This document shows, one piece after another, positions 29,671-38,984 of a stretch of 64,000 bases of DNA. How positions within the stretch are numbered: the stretch's first letter is position 1; every line of letters starts with the position of its first letter. Both the position numbers and the translations under genes were made by a program. The notes below the pieces were generated by a model. It was given only the letters and a program-made list of their open reading frames with translations, did not search any database and was not told the DNA's origin. The stretch comes from Streptomyces sp. Ru71 (GTDB lineage: Bacteria > Actinomycetota > Actinomycetes > Streptomycetales > Streptomycetaceae): positions 62,001-126,000 of the forward strand of contig NZ_PQSS01000008.1 of NCBI RefSeq assembly GCF_002920535.1, written 5' to 3'.

Positions 29671-29943
29671 ATGTCCAAGAAGACGTTCGAGGAGCTCTTC
29701 ACCGAGCTTCAGCACAAGGCCGCCAACGGCGATCCCGCCACCTCCCGCACCGCCGAACTGGTGGGCAAGGGCGTCCATGCCATCGGCAAGAAGGTCGTCG
29801 AGGAGGCCGCCGAGGTCTGGATGGCCGCCGAGTACGAGGGCAAGGAGGCGGCTGCCGAGGAGATCTCCCAGCTGCTGTACCACGTCCAGGTGATGATGGT
29901 CGCCCGCGGCATCTCCCTCGACGACGTCTACGCCCACCTGTAA
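29671..29943 (+). CDS. hisE: Phosphoribosyl-ATP diphosphatase
   Basis: 90 residues, a MazG-like all-helical fold with the metal-binding pattern [20 protein letters not shown] and [15 protein letters not shown]. It carries out the second step of histidine biosynthesis, PR-ATP to PR-AMP. ATG 29671 follows GTGAGGA. It leads hisG by 51 bp, so these first two pathway steps form a pair directly behind the riboflavin operon. Confidence 0.96.
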   Translation: MSKKTFEELFTELQHKAANGDPATSRTAELVGKGVHAIGKKVVEEAAEVWMAAEYEGKEAAAEEISQLLYHVQVMMVARGISLDDVYAHL

Positions 29944-29994
29944 GCCGAACAGCTCCGCACACCACCACCCCTTCACGCAAAGGAAGCCGACCTC

Positions 29995-30843
29995 ATGCTG
30001 CGCATCGCCGTCCCCAACAAGGGTTCACTCTCCGGCCCTGCGGCGGACATGCTGCATGAGGCCGGCTACCAGCAGCGCCGCGAGTCCAAAGAGCTGCGGA
30101 TCGTGGACCCGGAGAACGACGTCGAGTTCTTCTACCTGCGGCCCCGCGACATCGCGATCTACGTCTCCTCCGGTCAGCTCGACATCGGCATCACCGGCCG
30201 CGACCTGCTGATCGACTCCGCCGCCGAGGCCGAGGAGATCCTCCCGCTCGGCTTCGCCCGCTCCACCTTCCGCTACGCCAGCAAGCCGGGCACCGTCACG
30301 GACCTGGACGGCCTCAAGGGCAAGACGGTCGCCACCTCCTACGAGGGCATCGTCGCCAAGCACCTCGCCGACAACGGCATCGACGCCTCCGTCGTCCACC
30401 TCGACGGCGCCGTCGAGACCGCCATCGAGCTGGGCGTCGCCGAGGTCATCGCCGACGTCGTCGAGACCGGCACCTCGCTGCGCAACGCGGGCCTGGAGGT
30501 CTTCGGCGAGCCGATCATGAAGTCCGAGGCCGTCGTCATCCGCCGCACCGGCGCCGACGTCGAGGAGCCCAAGGTGCAGCAGTTCCTGCGCCGGCTGCAG
30601 GGCGTCCTGGTGGCCCGGACCTACGTGATGATGGACTACGACATCCGCGCCGAGCACCTGGAGGCGGCCGTGGCGATCACGCCCGGCCTGGAGGGCCCGA
30701 CCGTCTCCCCGCTGCACAACGAGGGCTGGGTCGCCGTCCGCGCCATGGTGCCGACCAAGGAGGCCCAGCGGATCATGGACGACCTGTACGCCATCGGAGC
30801 GCGGGCCATCCTGACCACGGCCATCCACGCCTGCCGCCTCTGA
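29995..30843 (+). CDS. hisG: ATP phosphoribosyltransferase, long form
   Basis: 282 residues, the long HisG form with a C-terminal regulatory domain that binds histidine. Visible are the opening RIAVPNKGSLSGPA, DIGITGRDLL, the PRPP-binding EVIADVVETGTSLRNAGL and the C-terminal YDIRAEHLEAAVAITPGLEGPTVSPL. It starts histidine biosynthesis by joining ATP and PRPP. ATG 29995 follows AAAGGAAG. Confidence 0.96.
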   Translation: MLRIAVPNKGSLSGPAADMLHEAGYQQRRESKELRIVDPENDVEFFYLRPRDIAIYVSSGQLDIGITGRDLLIDSAAEAEEILPLGFARSTFRYASKPGTVTDLDGLKGKTVATSYEGIVAKHLADNGIDASVVHLDGAVETAIELGVAEVIADVVETGTSLRNAGLEVFGEPIMKSEAVVIRRTGADVEEPKVQQFLRRLQGVLVARTYVMMDYDIRAEHLEAAVAITPGLEGPTVSPLHNEGWVAVRAMVPTKEAQRIMDDLYAIGARAILTTAIHACRL

Positions 30844-30876
30844 GCCGACGCGTCGCCTCTGTGGGATCTTCCTGAG

Positions 30877-31365
30877 ATGTCCGATCTGCCTACGCTTCCC
30901 GTCACCTTCCGGCCCGCCCGCACCCGGGTGGTCCTGCTCTCCGCCGGGGTCGTGATCTTCGTCGTGATCTCGGCGGTCGCGCTGCTGCTGGAGCAGCTCA
31001 GCCCGGGGGAGAAGCTCAGCTTCGTCTTCACCGGGGCGCTGCTCTTCGGCGTGCTCGTCTGGCTGTCCCGGCCCAAGGTCGTCGCCGACGACTCCGGGGT
31101 CACCGTCGTCAACTTCGCCAGCACCCGCCGGCTGGAGTGGGCGGAGATCCTCAAGGTGAACCTGCGGGCCGGCGACCCCTGGGTGTTCCTCAACCTCAGC
31201 GACGGCACCAGCCTGCCCGCGCTGGGCATCCAGCCCGGCATCAACAAGCAGCGCGCCATCGCCGACGCGAACACCCTGCGGGCGCTGGTCGAGGCCCGCT
31301 CGATCGCCGACCCCGACGGCCCCGGCCGGCCCGCTCCGGGCGAATCCGGGGAACGTCAGGGCTGA
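30877..31365 (+). CDS. PH-domain membrane protein
   Basis: 162 residues with two N-terminal membrane helices (about 17-36 and 47-62) and a following bacterial PH-like domain (KVVADDSGVTVVNFASTRRLEWAEI... then PGINKQRAIADANTLRALVEAR). Such proteins sit in the membrane with the domain in the cytoplasm; function unknown. It starts 33 bp after hisG and is probably read with it. A hairpin terminator follows at 31416. Confidence 0.83.
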   Translation: MSDLPTLPVTFRPARTRVVLLSAGVVIFVVISAVALLLEQLSPGEKLSFVFTGALLFGVLVWLSRPKVVADDSGVTVVNFASTRRLEWAEILKVNLRAGDPWVFLNLSDGTSLPALGIQPGINKQRAIADANTLRALVEARSIADPDGPGRPAPGESGERQG

Positions 31366-31415
31366 AGTCGGGGGCGTCCACCCTGCCGTACCGCCCGCAG
31401 TCTTGATTAATCTGG

Positions 31416-31448
31416 GGGGCGGAGGCGTTTTCGCTGCGCCCCCGCCCC
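31416..31448 (+). terminator. Probable terminator after the his/PH-domain genes
   Basis: GGGGCGGAGGCG and CGCCCCCGCCCC pair over 12 positions with one mismatch around a TTTTCGCTG loop, 50 bp after the PH-domain stop. Confidence 0.45.
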
Positions 31449-31590
31449 TGTGCGCCGCCCGGCGCCCGGGGCACCTGCTACCCGAGGAGTGACCCTCTCC
31501 GGCGATGGACGGATCGTCCTGTAGTACCTGCGCCGCCCCCAGCCGACATACCGCGGCCCCGTGCCGCGGCCACTCGGAGGCGGCGGCATC

Positions 31591-32925
31591 ATGACCATCC
31601 CCTTGCTGCTCCTGGCAGCCGCGTTCCTGCTGATCCTCGCCAACGGATTCTTCGTGGCCGCCGAGTTCGGCCTGGTCACCGTGGAGCGCCCGGAGGCGGA
31701 GAAGGCCGCGGCCGAGGGCGACAAGCGCGCCCGCACGGTCGTCGCGTCCCTGAAGGAACTGTCCTTCCAGCTGTCCGGCACCCAGCTCGGCATCACCATC
31801 ACCTCCCTCGTCGTCGGCATGCTCGCCGAACCGGCGCTGGCCGAGCTGCTGCGCGGCCCCTTCACCGCGATCGGCATTCCCGAGGGCGCGGTCTCCGGGG
31901 TCGCCGTCGTGGTGGGCATGCTGCTCGCCTCCGCCGTCCAGATGGTGATCGGCGAGCTGGTCCCGAAGAACTGGGCCGTCTCGCGCCCGCTGCAGGTCGC
32001 GCGGTTCGTCGCCGGCCCGCAGCATGTGTTCTCCCGCCTCTTCCGGCCGGTGATCGCCGCGCTGAACGCCGTCGCCAACCGGCTCGTGCGGGCGCTCGGC
32101 GTGGAGCCGGCCGAGGAGCTGGCCTCCGCCCGGACCCCCGGTGAGCTGGTCTCGCTGGCCCGACACTCCGCGCAGGCCGGGGCGCTGGAGCAGGACACCG
32201 CCGATCTGTTCGTGCGGACCCTGTCGCTCGGTGAGCTGACCGCACAGCACGTGATGACACCGCGGGTGAAGGTGAGCGCGCTGCAGGCGTCGGCGACCGC
32301 GGAGGACGTGGTGAACCTGACCCGGGCGACCGGTCTGTCGCGGTTCCCCGTCTACCGGGAGAAGATCGACGAGATCGTCGGCATGGCGCATCTGAAGGAC
32401 GCGCTGGCCGTGCCGGTGCACGAGCGGCTGCGGACGCCGGTCAGCCGGATCGCCCGGCCCGCGCTGCTGGTGCCGGAGACGCTGCCGGTGCAGCCGCTGC
32501 TGACCCGGCTGCGCAGCGAGCAGCCGATCGCCGTGGTCGTCGACGAGTACGGCGGCACGGCCGGGGTGGTCACCCTGGAGGACATCGTCGAGGAGCTGGT
32601 CGGCGAGGTGCGCGACGAGCACGACGTGCACGATCTGCCGGAGCTGGCGCCCGCGCCGGCGGAGGACGGCAGGCCCGCGTGGGACGTGGACGGCAGCTGC
32701 CGGGTCGACGTGCTGCGGCGGGTCGGCTTCGAGGCGCCCGAGGGTCCGTACGAGACCGTCGCCGGGCTGGTGGCCGATCTGCTCGGGCGGATTCCGGCGC
32801 CGGGTGACCGCGCCGAGCTGCCCGGGTGGCGGCTGTCGGTGCGGCAGGTGGGGCACTACCGGGCCGAGCGGGTACGGCTGGTGCGTACGGCGCCGGTGGT
32901 CAATGTGATGGAGGCCGCGCGATGA
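31591..32925 (+). CDS. CNNM/CorC-type membrane protein (hemolysin family), full length
   Basis: 444 residues: a DUF21/CNNM transmembrane domain (about 1-190; FVAAEFGLVTVER, QLGITITSLVVGM and GELVPKNWA motifs), two CBS domains (about 205-330) and a C-terminal CorC_HlyC domain (about 350-430). Related proteins act in magnesium or cobalt efflux. ATG 31591 is chosen; an in-frame GTG at 31561 is possible. It overlaps the next gene, a shorter paralogue, by ATGA. Confidence 0.88.
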   Translation: MTIPLLLLAAAFLLILANGFFVAAEFGLVTVERPEAEKAAAEGDKRARTVVASLKELSFQLSGTQLGITITSLVVGMLAEPALAELLRGPFTAIGIPEGAVSGVAVVVGMLLASAVQMVIGELVPKNWAVSRPLQVARFVAGPQHVFSRLFRPVIAALNAVANRLVRALGVEPAEELASARTPGELVSLARHSAQAGALEQDTADLFVRTLSLGELTAQHVMTPRVKVSALQASATAEDVVNLTRATGLSRFPVYREKIDEIVGMAHLKDALAVPVHERLRTPVSRIARPALLVPETLPVQPLLTRLRSEQPIAVVVDEYGGTAGVVTLEDIVEELVGEVRDEHDVHDLPELAPAPAEDGRPAWDVDGSCRVDVLRRVGFEAPEGPYETVAGLVADLLGRIPAPGDRAELPGWRLSVRQVGHYRAERVRLVRTAPVVNVMEAAR

Positions 32926-33971
32926 GCGTTCTCCAGTTGGTCTTCGCGGCGGTCCTCGTGCTCGCCAACGGGTTCTTCGTGGGCGCGGAGTTCGCGCTGG
33001 TCTCCGTACGGCGCAGTCAGATCGAGCCGCTCGGGACGGCCCGGGCGCGGCAGGTGCTGTACGGGCTGGAGCATCTGCCGCAGATGATGGCTGCGGCGCA
33101 GTTCGGGATCACGGTGTGCTCGCTGACGCTGGGTGCGGTGGCCGAGCCGACGGTCGCGCATCTGCTGGAGCCGGTGTTCTCGTGGCTGCGGCTGCCGGAG
33201 AGCATGGTGCATCCGCTGGGGTACGTCATCGCCCTGGCGGCGGTGGTCTTCTTCCACCTGGTGATCGGGGAGATGGTCCCGAAGAACCTGGCGATGGCGG
33301 CGCCGGAGAAGGCCGCGCTGTGGCTGAGTCCGGGGCTGGTCGCGTTCGCGCGGGTGTGCAAGCCGATCACGGTGGCGCTGGGGGCCTGTGCGAAGGGCAT
33401 CCTGCGGTTGTTCCGGGTGGAGCCGAAGGACGAGGTCGAGGCGGTGTTCACCAGCGAGCAGCTGAACCGGCTGGTCGAGGACTCCGGGCAGGCGGGGCTG
33501 CTGGACCCGGAGGAGCAGGAGCGGCTGGAGGACGCGCTGGAGCTGGGGTCGCGGCCGGTGACGGACGTGCTGCTGAAGCGGGAGTCCCTGGTGACGGTGC
33601 CGCCGTCGGTGACGCCGGGGCAGATCGTCGAGCTGACGGCTCGGACGGGGTACTCGCGGTTCCCGGTCGCGGCGGAGAGCGGGTCCGCGTTCATGGGGTA
33701 CGTCCATGTCAAGGACGTCCTCGATCTTGAGGACTCCGAGCGGGCGGTGCCGCAGCAGGTGTGGCGGCCTATGACGACGCTGCGTTCGGAGCTGCCGCTG
33801 GATGATGCGCTGACGGTGATGCGGCGGGCGGCCACGCATCTGGCGCAGGTGGCGGATGCGTCGGGGAAGGTGCTGGGGCTGGTGGCGCTGGAGGATGTGC
33901 TGGAGCTGCTGGTGGGGGAGGTGCGGGATCCGGCGCACCGGGCTTCGCCGGAGCAGGTGCTGGCGTCGTAG
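32922..33971 (+). CDS. CNNM/CorC-type membrane protein, shorter paralogue
   Basis: 349 residues with the same CNNM domain (FVGAEFALVSVRRSQIE, GITVCSLTLG and GEMVPKNLAMA) and CBS pair as its upstream neighbour, but without the C-terminal CorC_HlyC domain. Translationally coupled to that neighbour by a 4-bp overlap, so the two may work as a complex. The DNA is notably richer in GCG/CTG/GGG codons toward its 3' end. A dispersed repeat follows. Confidence 0.87.
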   Translation: MSVLQLVFAAVLVLANGFFVGAEFALVSVRRSQIEPLGTARARQVLYGLEHLPQMMAAAQFGITVCSLTLGAVAEPTVAHLLEPVFSWLRLPESMVHPLGYVIALAAVVFFHLVIGEMVPKNLAMAAPEKAALWLSPGLVAFARVCKPITVALGACAKGILRLFRVEPKDEVEAVFTSEQLNRLVEDSGQAGLLDPEEQERLEDALELGSRPVTDVLLKRESLVTVPPSVTPGQIVELTARTGYSRFPVAAESGSAFMGYVHVKDVLDLEDSERAVPQQVWRPMTTLRSELPLDDALTVMRRAATHLAQVADASGKVLGLVALEDVLELLVGEVRDPAHRASPEQVLAS

Positions 33972-33984
33972 GTGGTTTGTTCGT

Positions 33985-34350
33985 CCGCGGGTGCCTGCGG
34001 CGCGGGGGTCGTGTCTCGTCTGCGGGCTCGTTGTGGCTGGTCGCGCAGTTCCCCGCGCCCCTTTCATGCCTGCGGCGGCCCGTCGCGGTCGCGTCGTGGC
34101 GTGCGTAGCGCCTCCGGCCGGTTTGTGGGTCGGGGCCGGGGTGGGGGGTATCCGTCCTCGGTCCGGCCCGCTGTCTCCGACGCGGTGAGGGTCGGCGGTG
34201 CCGGCCGCTGCGGGCGGACACCCCCACCCCGGCCCCTTCCCGCCGTCGGCGGCTGTCCCATTCCGTAGCTGCGGGCAGTCGTGCCTCCCCCAGTGCCTTA
34301 AGGGCCTGGGAGGTGCCCCCAGGGCGGCACGGGTGGGGGCAGCGGCACCT
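33985..34350. repeat. Dispersed intergenic repeat, copy 2, with a palindromic insert
   Basis: The gene-free stretch 33972-34397 is filled by this repeat, which is the reverse complement of 11370-11605 in ordered blocks. It carries about 100 nt that copy 1 lacks. At 34286-34321 it also holds a 36-nt insert containing TCCCCCAGTGCC, a central CCTTAAGG and GGGAGGTGCCCCCA. In copy 1 only about three bases stand at this point. Confidence 0.8.
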
Positions 34351-34397
34351 TGCCAGCGCCGGCGAGCGTGACCACCCCCGGCTCGCCGCAGCGCCGG

Positions 34398-36257
34398 TCA
34401 CAGGGAAGATGGGTCCTGGGGGCCTCGGCCTGAGAGGACCTCGCCGTAGGCCTGCATGAGGTCGGGGAGGCGGAGGGTCGCCAGGTCGTCGCGGGACAGG
34501 GGGCCGGGGTACGTCGACAGCCGTAGGTCGCGGTACGCGCAGCTCTTCTCGTACAGGGTGCGCAGGAACCGGCCGTTGCCCAGTTCGTCGATCCACCCCT
34601 GGTCGACCACGTGCCCGGCGATCGAGCGCAGCTCGTCGAGGGCCTCGTCGTCCCAGAGGTCACCGTTGTCCGCGGCGAGGACCTTGCCGATCTCGGTGAG
34701 TTCGAGCGGGCGGTAGGAGGGGAAGTCGACCCGGGTCGTGAAGCGGGAGGACAGGCCGGGGTTCGCGGCGAGGAGGCGGTCCATGCCCTCCGGGTAACCC
34801 GCGAGGATGACGACGAGGTGGTCCCGGTTGTCCTCGGCCCGCTTCAGCAGCACCTGGAGCGCTTCGTCACCGTAGGCGTCGCCCTTGCCGTAGCCGGAGT
34901 TGGAGAGGGAGTAGGCCTCGTCGACGAAGAGGACCCCGCCGAGGGCCGAGTCGATCAGTTCGTTGGCCTTGACGGCCGTCTGGCCGAGGTATTCGCCCAC
35001 CAGGTCCGCCCGCTGGGCCTCCACCAGGTGGTCGCCGCCGAGCAGGCCGAGGGCGTAGAACACGCGGCCGAGGATACGGGCGACGGTGGTCTTGCCGGTG
35101 CCCGAGGGGCCGGAGAAGACGAAGTGCCGCTTGGGCGGCTGGACCGGCAGACCCTGGCCGGCGCGCAGCCGGGCCATGTTCAACTGCGCGGAGAGGGCTT
35201 TGACTTGGCGTTTCACGGGCTCCAGGCCCACCATGCGCTCCAGTTCGGCGAGCGCCTCTTCGAGTAACCCGGGGTCGGTGGGGCCGGCCGGCAGCTGGGA
35301 CAGCGGGGCGCCCGTCTTCTCGCGTACCGACGGGTTGGTGGCGAGCGGCGGCGTCGGCGGCGGGTTCGGGTCGGTGAGTTTCAGGTCGCGGCCCTCGGTG
35401 CCGAAGAGCGGGTCCAGGCCATCGGGGCCGTCGACGCCGTCCTGGCCGGTGCCGGTGAGGGTGACCGCGGCCAGGTCGGTGGTGACGTCGTAGCCGTCGC
35501 CCTCGGCGATCGCCGCGAGCCGGGCCGAGGTGTCCATGAACGCCGGGTCGACGCGGTGCACGGCTCGGTAGAGCGGAAGTGCGGCCGCCGAGCGGCCGGT
35601 GCCCTCGTGGGCCCGGGCCAGCCAGTACCGCAGCTCCTTGCGCTGGGGCTGTTCGCTGCGGCAGCGCATCAGGGCCGTCGACAGCAGGGGTTCGGCCTGG
35701 CCGTACATTTCCAGGCGGACTCTGGCCATGCCGCCGAACAGGCCGGCCTCGATGCCGAGGAGGGGGTCGTCCAGCAGGGGGTCGGTGTGGCGGACCAGTT
35801 GGTCCCAGTCCTTGACCAGGTAGGCGCGGCAGGCGTGCAGGAAGCGGACCTGCGGGTCGGCGTCCACGGGCGGCAGGTCCGCCAGCGCGCGGTCCAGTTC
35901 GGGGACGTGGCGGCCGTCCAGCCAGTGCGAGGCGTGCGCCAGGAGCAGGTCGCGGGGCGTCTCCAGGACCGGCTGCACCCACCAGCCCAGCCAGTACCAG
36001 GAGTTGATGGTGCGGCGGTGCCGGGCGCGCTGTTCGCCGAAGCGGTCCCGGTGCCGGTACATGCGCAGCAGGGCGGTGGTGGTGTCCACGCGCAGCGCGT
36101 GCAGGCCGAGCCAGCCGTCGGCCATGCCGGGATCGATCCGCACCGCGGTGCGGAACTCCTCCTCCGCCTGCGGGTAGGCGCCCATGGTGTAGGCGTCCAC
36201 GCCTCGCAGCCAGGCGAGGTCGGCCGGGGGCTCGGGGCCCTGCGTGCCGAAGTCCAT
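34398..36257 (-). CDS. AAA ATPase of the CbxX/EccA type with TPR-like N-terminus
   Basis: 619 residues from ATG 36257 (GGGGGA upstream). The N-terminal 300 residues are helical with TPR character (EEEFRTAVRIDPGMADGW..., ALPLYRAVHRVDPAF), then a Pro-rich linker and an AAA domain: Walker A SGPSGTGKTTVA, Walker B GGVLFVDEAYSLS, and SRFTTRVDFP near sensor/arginine-finger residues. This is the architecture of EccA, the cytosolic ATPase of type VII (ESX) secretion. No EccB-E, EsxA/B or PE/PPE-like genes are beside it. Its role may be ESX-linked from a distance, or independent. Confidence 0.85.
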   Translation of the reverse strand: MDFGTQGPEPPADLAWLRGVDAYTMGAYPQAEEEFRTAVRIDPGMADGWLGLHALRVDTTTALLRMYRHRDRFGEQRARHRRTINSWYWLGWWVQPVLETPRDLLLAHASHWLDGRHVPELDRALADLPPVDADPQVRFLHACRAYLVKDWDQLVRHTDPLLDDPLLGIEAGLFGGMARVRLEMYGQAEPLLSTALMRCRSEQPQRKELRYWLARAHEGTGRSAAALPLYRAVHRVDPAFMDTSARLAAIAEGDGYDVTTDLAAVTLTGTGQDGVDGPDGLDPLFGTEGRDLKLTDPNPPPTPPLATNPSVREKTGAPLSQLPAGPTDPGLLEEALAELERMVGLEPVKRQVKALSAQLNMARLRAGQGLPVQPPKRHFVFSGPSGTGKTTVARILGRVFYALGLLGGDHLVEAQRADLVGEYLGQTAVKANELIDSALGGVLFVDEAYSLSNSGYGKGDAYGDEALQVLLKRAEDNRDHLVVILAGYPEGMDRLLAANPGLSSRFTTRVDFPSYRPLELTEIGKVLAADNGDLWDDEALDELRSIAGHVVDQGWIDELGNGRFLRTLYEKSCAYRDLRLSTYPGPLSRDDLATLRLPDLMQAYGEVLSGRGPQDPSSL

Positions 36258-36511
36258 CACGTCCCCCACAAACCGTGCCCCCGCCGGATGCCTTGGTTGG
36301 AACCGCTGTGCCGCGGACCGGAGTTGCAGGTGCGCGAAGCAGCGTCCGCCGGTCGCACCGAGGGCATCGTACCCGTGGGTCAGTGGTCGGCCGAAGGGTG
36401 TGGCACCGGCCGTTTGGCGAGGTGGGGCAGACGGGGGGCGCATCGGGGGCGGTCACCGAGGGTGAGCTGATCACGTCGCACAGCGGCCGCGCGAGGCCGT
36501 CAGGACAGAAC

Positions 36512-36547
36512 GAAGCCCCCGGTCACGGGGGAACAACCGGGGGCTTC
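36512..36547 (-). terminator. Strong hairpin terminator downstream of the uridine-kinase-like gene
   Basis: GAAGCCCCCGGT (36512-36523) and ACCGGGGGCTTC (36536-36547) form a perfect 12-bp stem with a 12-nt loop. It lies between two minus-strand genes, 115 bp after the end of the kinase gene. On the minus strand a TTC-rich tail follows. Confidence 0.7.
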
Positions 36548-36662
36548 GCGTGGAAGGGGCGGCTTCGATTGCCGCACATTGAGAACGTAAGTCCTGTACG
36601 GCCCGCCGGTCAAGCGGAGTTGAGACAGTCGGGCAAGTTCCCGCGCAAGGGTCTTCACAGGT

Positions 36663-37292
36663 TCACCACATTGCGGGTGGGTCGTCACTGTGGGTGATGT
36701 CGTGGTGTTCGGCGGCGGCCGCCGCTGGTCCCGGGAGCATCTGATATCCCTCCCTCAACTGCCGTACCAGAAGATGCGCGTACGGGCGGGAGGGGTCGCC
36801 GGCGAAGTGCCTTTCCTCCGCCTTGACCCATCCTTTCCAGAAGTCGCGCTGTTCGGCTCCGTCCCGCTCACGACCGCGCGCCCAGGCCTCCTCGCGCGGC
36901 ACGTCCAGCCACAGCAGGCGGGCCAGGTGCGGGCGCAGGGCGCGGCGGCCCGCGCCGACCCCCTCCACGAGCACGACCGGCGCCGGCGGGAGGGGGCGCG
37001 GCGTGCCGAAGCGGCGGGTGTGCCAGTCGTAGGGCGCGTAGTGCGCCGTCTCGCCCCGGGTGAACGGTTCGATCACCTGGCTGTGGAGGCGGTCCGTCCA
37101 GCCGAACAGCTCGTCATGGCTCGCTATGTCGTCCAGGTGCAGGACCGGGGCGTCGTCGAGGGCCCGCGCCAGGCGGCCCGCGAACGTCGACTTCCCGGAC
37201 CCGGCGTGTCCGTCGACGCCGACCAGGCGGACCGGGCCGCAGGACGGGGGCAGCCGCCGTAGGCGGGCGGCGAGCGCGGTCAGGTCGTGCAT
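36663..37292 (-). CDS. Uridine kinase-like P-loop protein
   Basis: 209 residues with Walker A VDGHAGSGKSTFAGRLA, an HLDDI acidic strand, the region ETAHYAPYDWHTRRFG, and VVLVEGVGAGRRALRP. These features match the uridine kinase/phosphoribulokinase superfamily. It should phosphorylate a nucleoside or similar small molecule with ATP. ATG 37292. The C-terminal tail GPAAAAAEHHDITHSDDPPAMW is low-complexity. True substrate not established. Confidence 0.8.
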   Translation of the reverse strand: MHDLTALAARLRRLPPSCGPVRLVGVDGHAGSGKSTFAGRLARALDDAPVLHLDDIASHDELFGWTDRLHSQVIEPFTRGETAHYAPYDWHTRRFGTPRPLPPAPVVLVEGVGAGRRALRPHLARLLWLDVPREEAWARGRERDGAEQRDFWKGWVKAEERHFAGDPSRPYAHLLVRQLREGYQMLPGPAAAAAEHHDITHSDDPPAMW

Positions 37293-37493
37293 CGGGGTCC
37301 CGGGTGGCTGGGGGCGGTGGGCCGGGGAGAGTGTACGGGGGCTGCCGCCCAGGTCATGCCAGGGGTGTGGACCAATATTGGTGCCGCGGCATGCCCGCCG
37401 GGTGCTGGCAGGAGCCGCCCGCTGCGGTCATAGTGGGCCCACTGTCGCACGGACCCGCCTGCCCCGACTCGCATCCCTGGGGGTCTCCTGCCC

Positions 37494-38852
37494 ATGAGCA
37501 GAGCCGAACAGCCGTCCCGCAGAACCCTCCTGGCCGCCGCCGTCACCGCCGCCGTCGCCGGGGGCGCCGGCCCGGTCCTCTCCGCCGGTGGCGCGTTCGC
37601 CGCCCCGGCCCCGGCCCCGGCCCGGCCCATCGACCACCGGTCCTGGACCACGTACACCGACTGGCGCGGCGGTGCCGCCCAGGGCACCCGGGCCGTCGCC
37701 GGCCTCCGGCCCGGTCTCGTCATCGACGCCCCGGCCGGCACCACCGACTACACCGACCCGCACACCGGCACCACCGCCCGCTGGGAGTACGCCACCTGGA
37801 CCTCCCCGGTGCACCGGCTGTCCGTGCCGGCCACCGAGGTCATCGCCTCCTGGAACGCCCGCACCCCCGCCGGCACCTGGCTCCAGACCGAACTGCGGGG
37901 CACCTACTCCGACGGCACCGACACACCCTGGTACGTCATGGGCCGCTGGGCGGCCGGCGACCAGGACATCAAGCGCACCTCCGTCGACGGGCAGACGGAC
38001 GGCAGGAGCACCATCTGGACCGACACGTTCTCGATCGACACGCCCGCCTCCGGTCTGCGCCTGGTCTCCTACCGGCTCCGGCTGACCCTGTACCGCCGTC
38101 CCGGACTGACGGCCACGCCCAAGGTGTGGCGGATCGGGGCCATGGGCTCCGACATCCCCGACCGGTTCACGGTGCCCGCCTCCACTCCGGGCCTCGCCCG
38201 CGAGCTGACCGTCCCGCGGTACTCGCAGGAGATCCACAAGGGGCAGTACCCGGAGTACGACAACGGGGGCGAGGCCTGGTGCAGCCCCACCTCCTCGCAG
38301 ATGATCATCGAGTACTGGGGCGGCCGGCTCACCCCGGAGCAGCTGGCCTGGGTCGACCCCTCGTACGCCGACCCGCAGGTGTGCCACGCGGCCCGGTACA
38401 CCTACGACCACCAGTACGGCGGCTGCGGCAACTGGCCCTTCAACGCCGCCTACGCGGCCACCTTCCCGGACCTGCAGGGCGTGGTCACCCGGCTCGCCTC
38501 GCTCACCGAACTGGAGACGCTGATCGCGGCCGGTATCCCGGCCATAACGTCCCAGTCCTTCCTCAAGACCGAGCTGACCGGCGCCGGTTACGGCACCTCC
38601 GGGCATCTGATGACCGTGATCGGCTTCACCGCCGACGGAGATGTGATCGCCAACGACCCGGCCTCGCCGAGCGACGCGGCGGTGCGGCGGGTCTACCTGC
38701 GGCGGGAGTGGGAGAACATCTGGCTGCGGACCAAGCGGTACAACGCCTCCGGCAAGGTCGTCTCGGGTACGGGCGGCGTCTGCTACCTGTACTTCCCGGC
38801 CCGTCCGACCCCCCGGCAGCGGGCGGCGCTCGCGGCGGTGGGCGTGAGCTGA
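37494..38852 (+). CDS. Exported C39-like cysteine peptidase family protein
   Basis: 452 residues with a Tat-type signal (SRRTLLAAAVTAAVAGG, cleavage near AFA-AP). A jelly-roll-like N-terminal region precedes a C39/papain-like domain with the nucleophile in GGEAWCSPTSSQM (C263), the His in TSGHLMTVIGF (H371) and the Asn/Asp in VIANDPA (387-388). It probably acts outside the cell as a peptidase; the target is unknown. ATG 37494. A perfect 12-bp terminator hairpin lies 11 bp after the stop. Confidence 0.86.
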   Translation: MSRAEQPSRRTLLAAAVTAAVAGGAGPVLSAGGAFAAPAPAPARPIDHRSWTTYTDWRGGAAQGTRAVAGLRPGLVIDAPAGTTDYTDPHTGTTARWEYATWTSPVHRLSVPATEVIASWNARTPAGTWLQTELRGTYSDGTDTPWYVMGRWAAGDQDIKRTSVDGQTDGRSTIWTDTFSIDTPASGLRLVSYRLRLTLYRRPGLTATPKVWRIGAMGSDIPDRFTVPASTPGLARELTVPRYSQEIHKGQYPEYDNGGEAWCSPTSSQMIIEYWGGRLTPEQLAWVDPSYADPQVCHAARYTYDHQYGGCGNWPFNAAYAATFPDLQGVVTRLASLTELETLIAAGIPAITSQSFLKTELTGAGYGTSGHLMTVIGFTADGDVIANDPASPSDAAVRRVYLRREWENIWLRTKRYNASGKVVSGTGGVCYLYFPARPTPRQRAALAAVGVS

Positions 38853-38862
38853 GCGGGTTCCC

Positions 38863-38891
38863 GACGGCCCCCGGAGCGCCCGGGGGCCGTC
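38863..38891 (+). terminator. Terminator after the C39-like peptidase gene
   Basis: GACGGCCCCCGG (38863-38874) pairs perfectly with CCGGGGGCCGTC (38880-38891) over a 5-nt loop. Confidence 0.8.
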
Positions 38892-38984
38892 GCGCTGTGA
38901 CCAACCTCTCCGCCTCGGCAGGGCCCGGCGGTGGCATGGTGGTCGGCGGGGACCGCACTGCACGTACGACCACAGCGAGACGCC

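Noticed and set aside
36500..36658. A 52-codon minus-strand frame starting at GTG 36658
   Set aside because: It reads through the 12-bp terminator hairpin and has no ribosome site or third-position GC bias.
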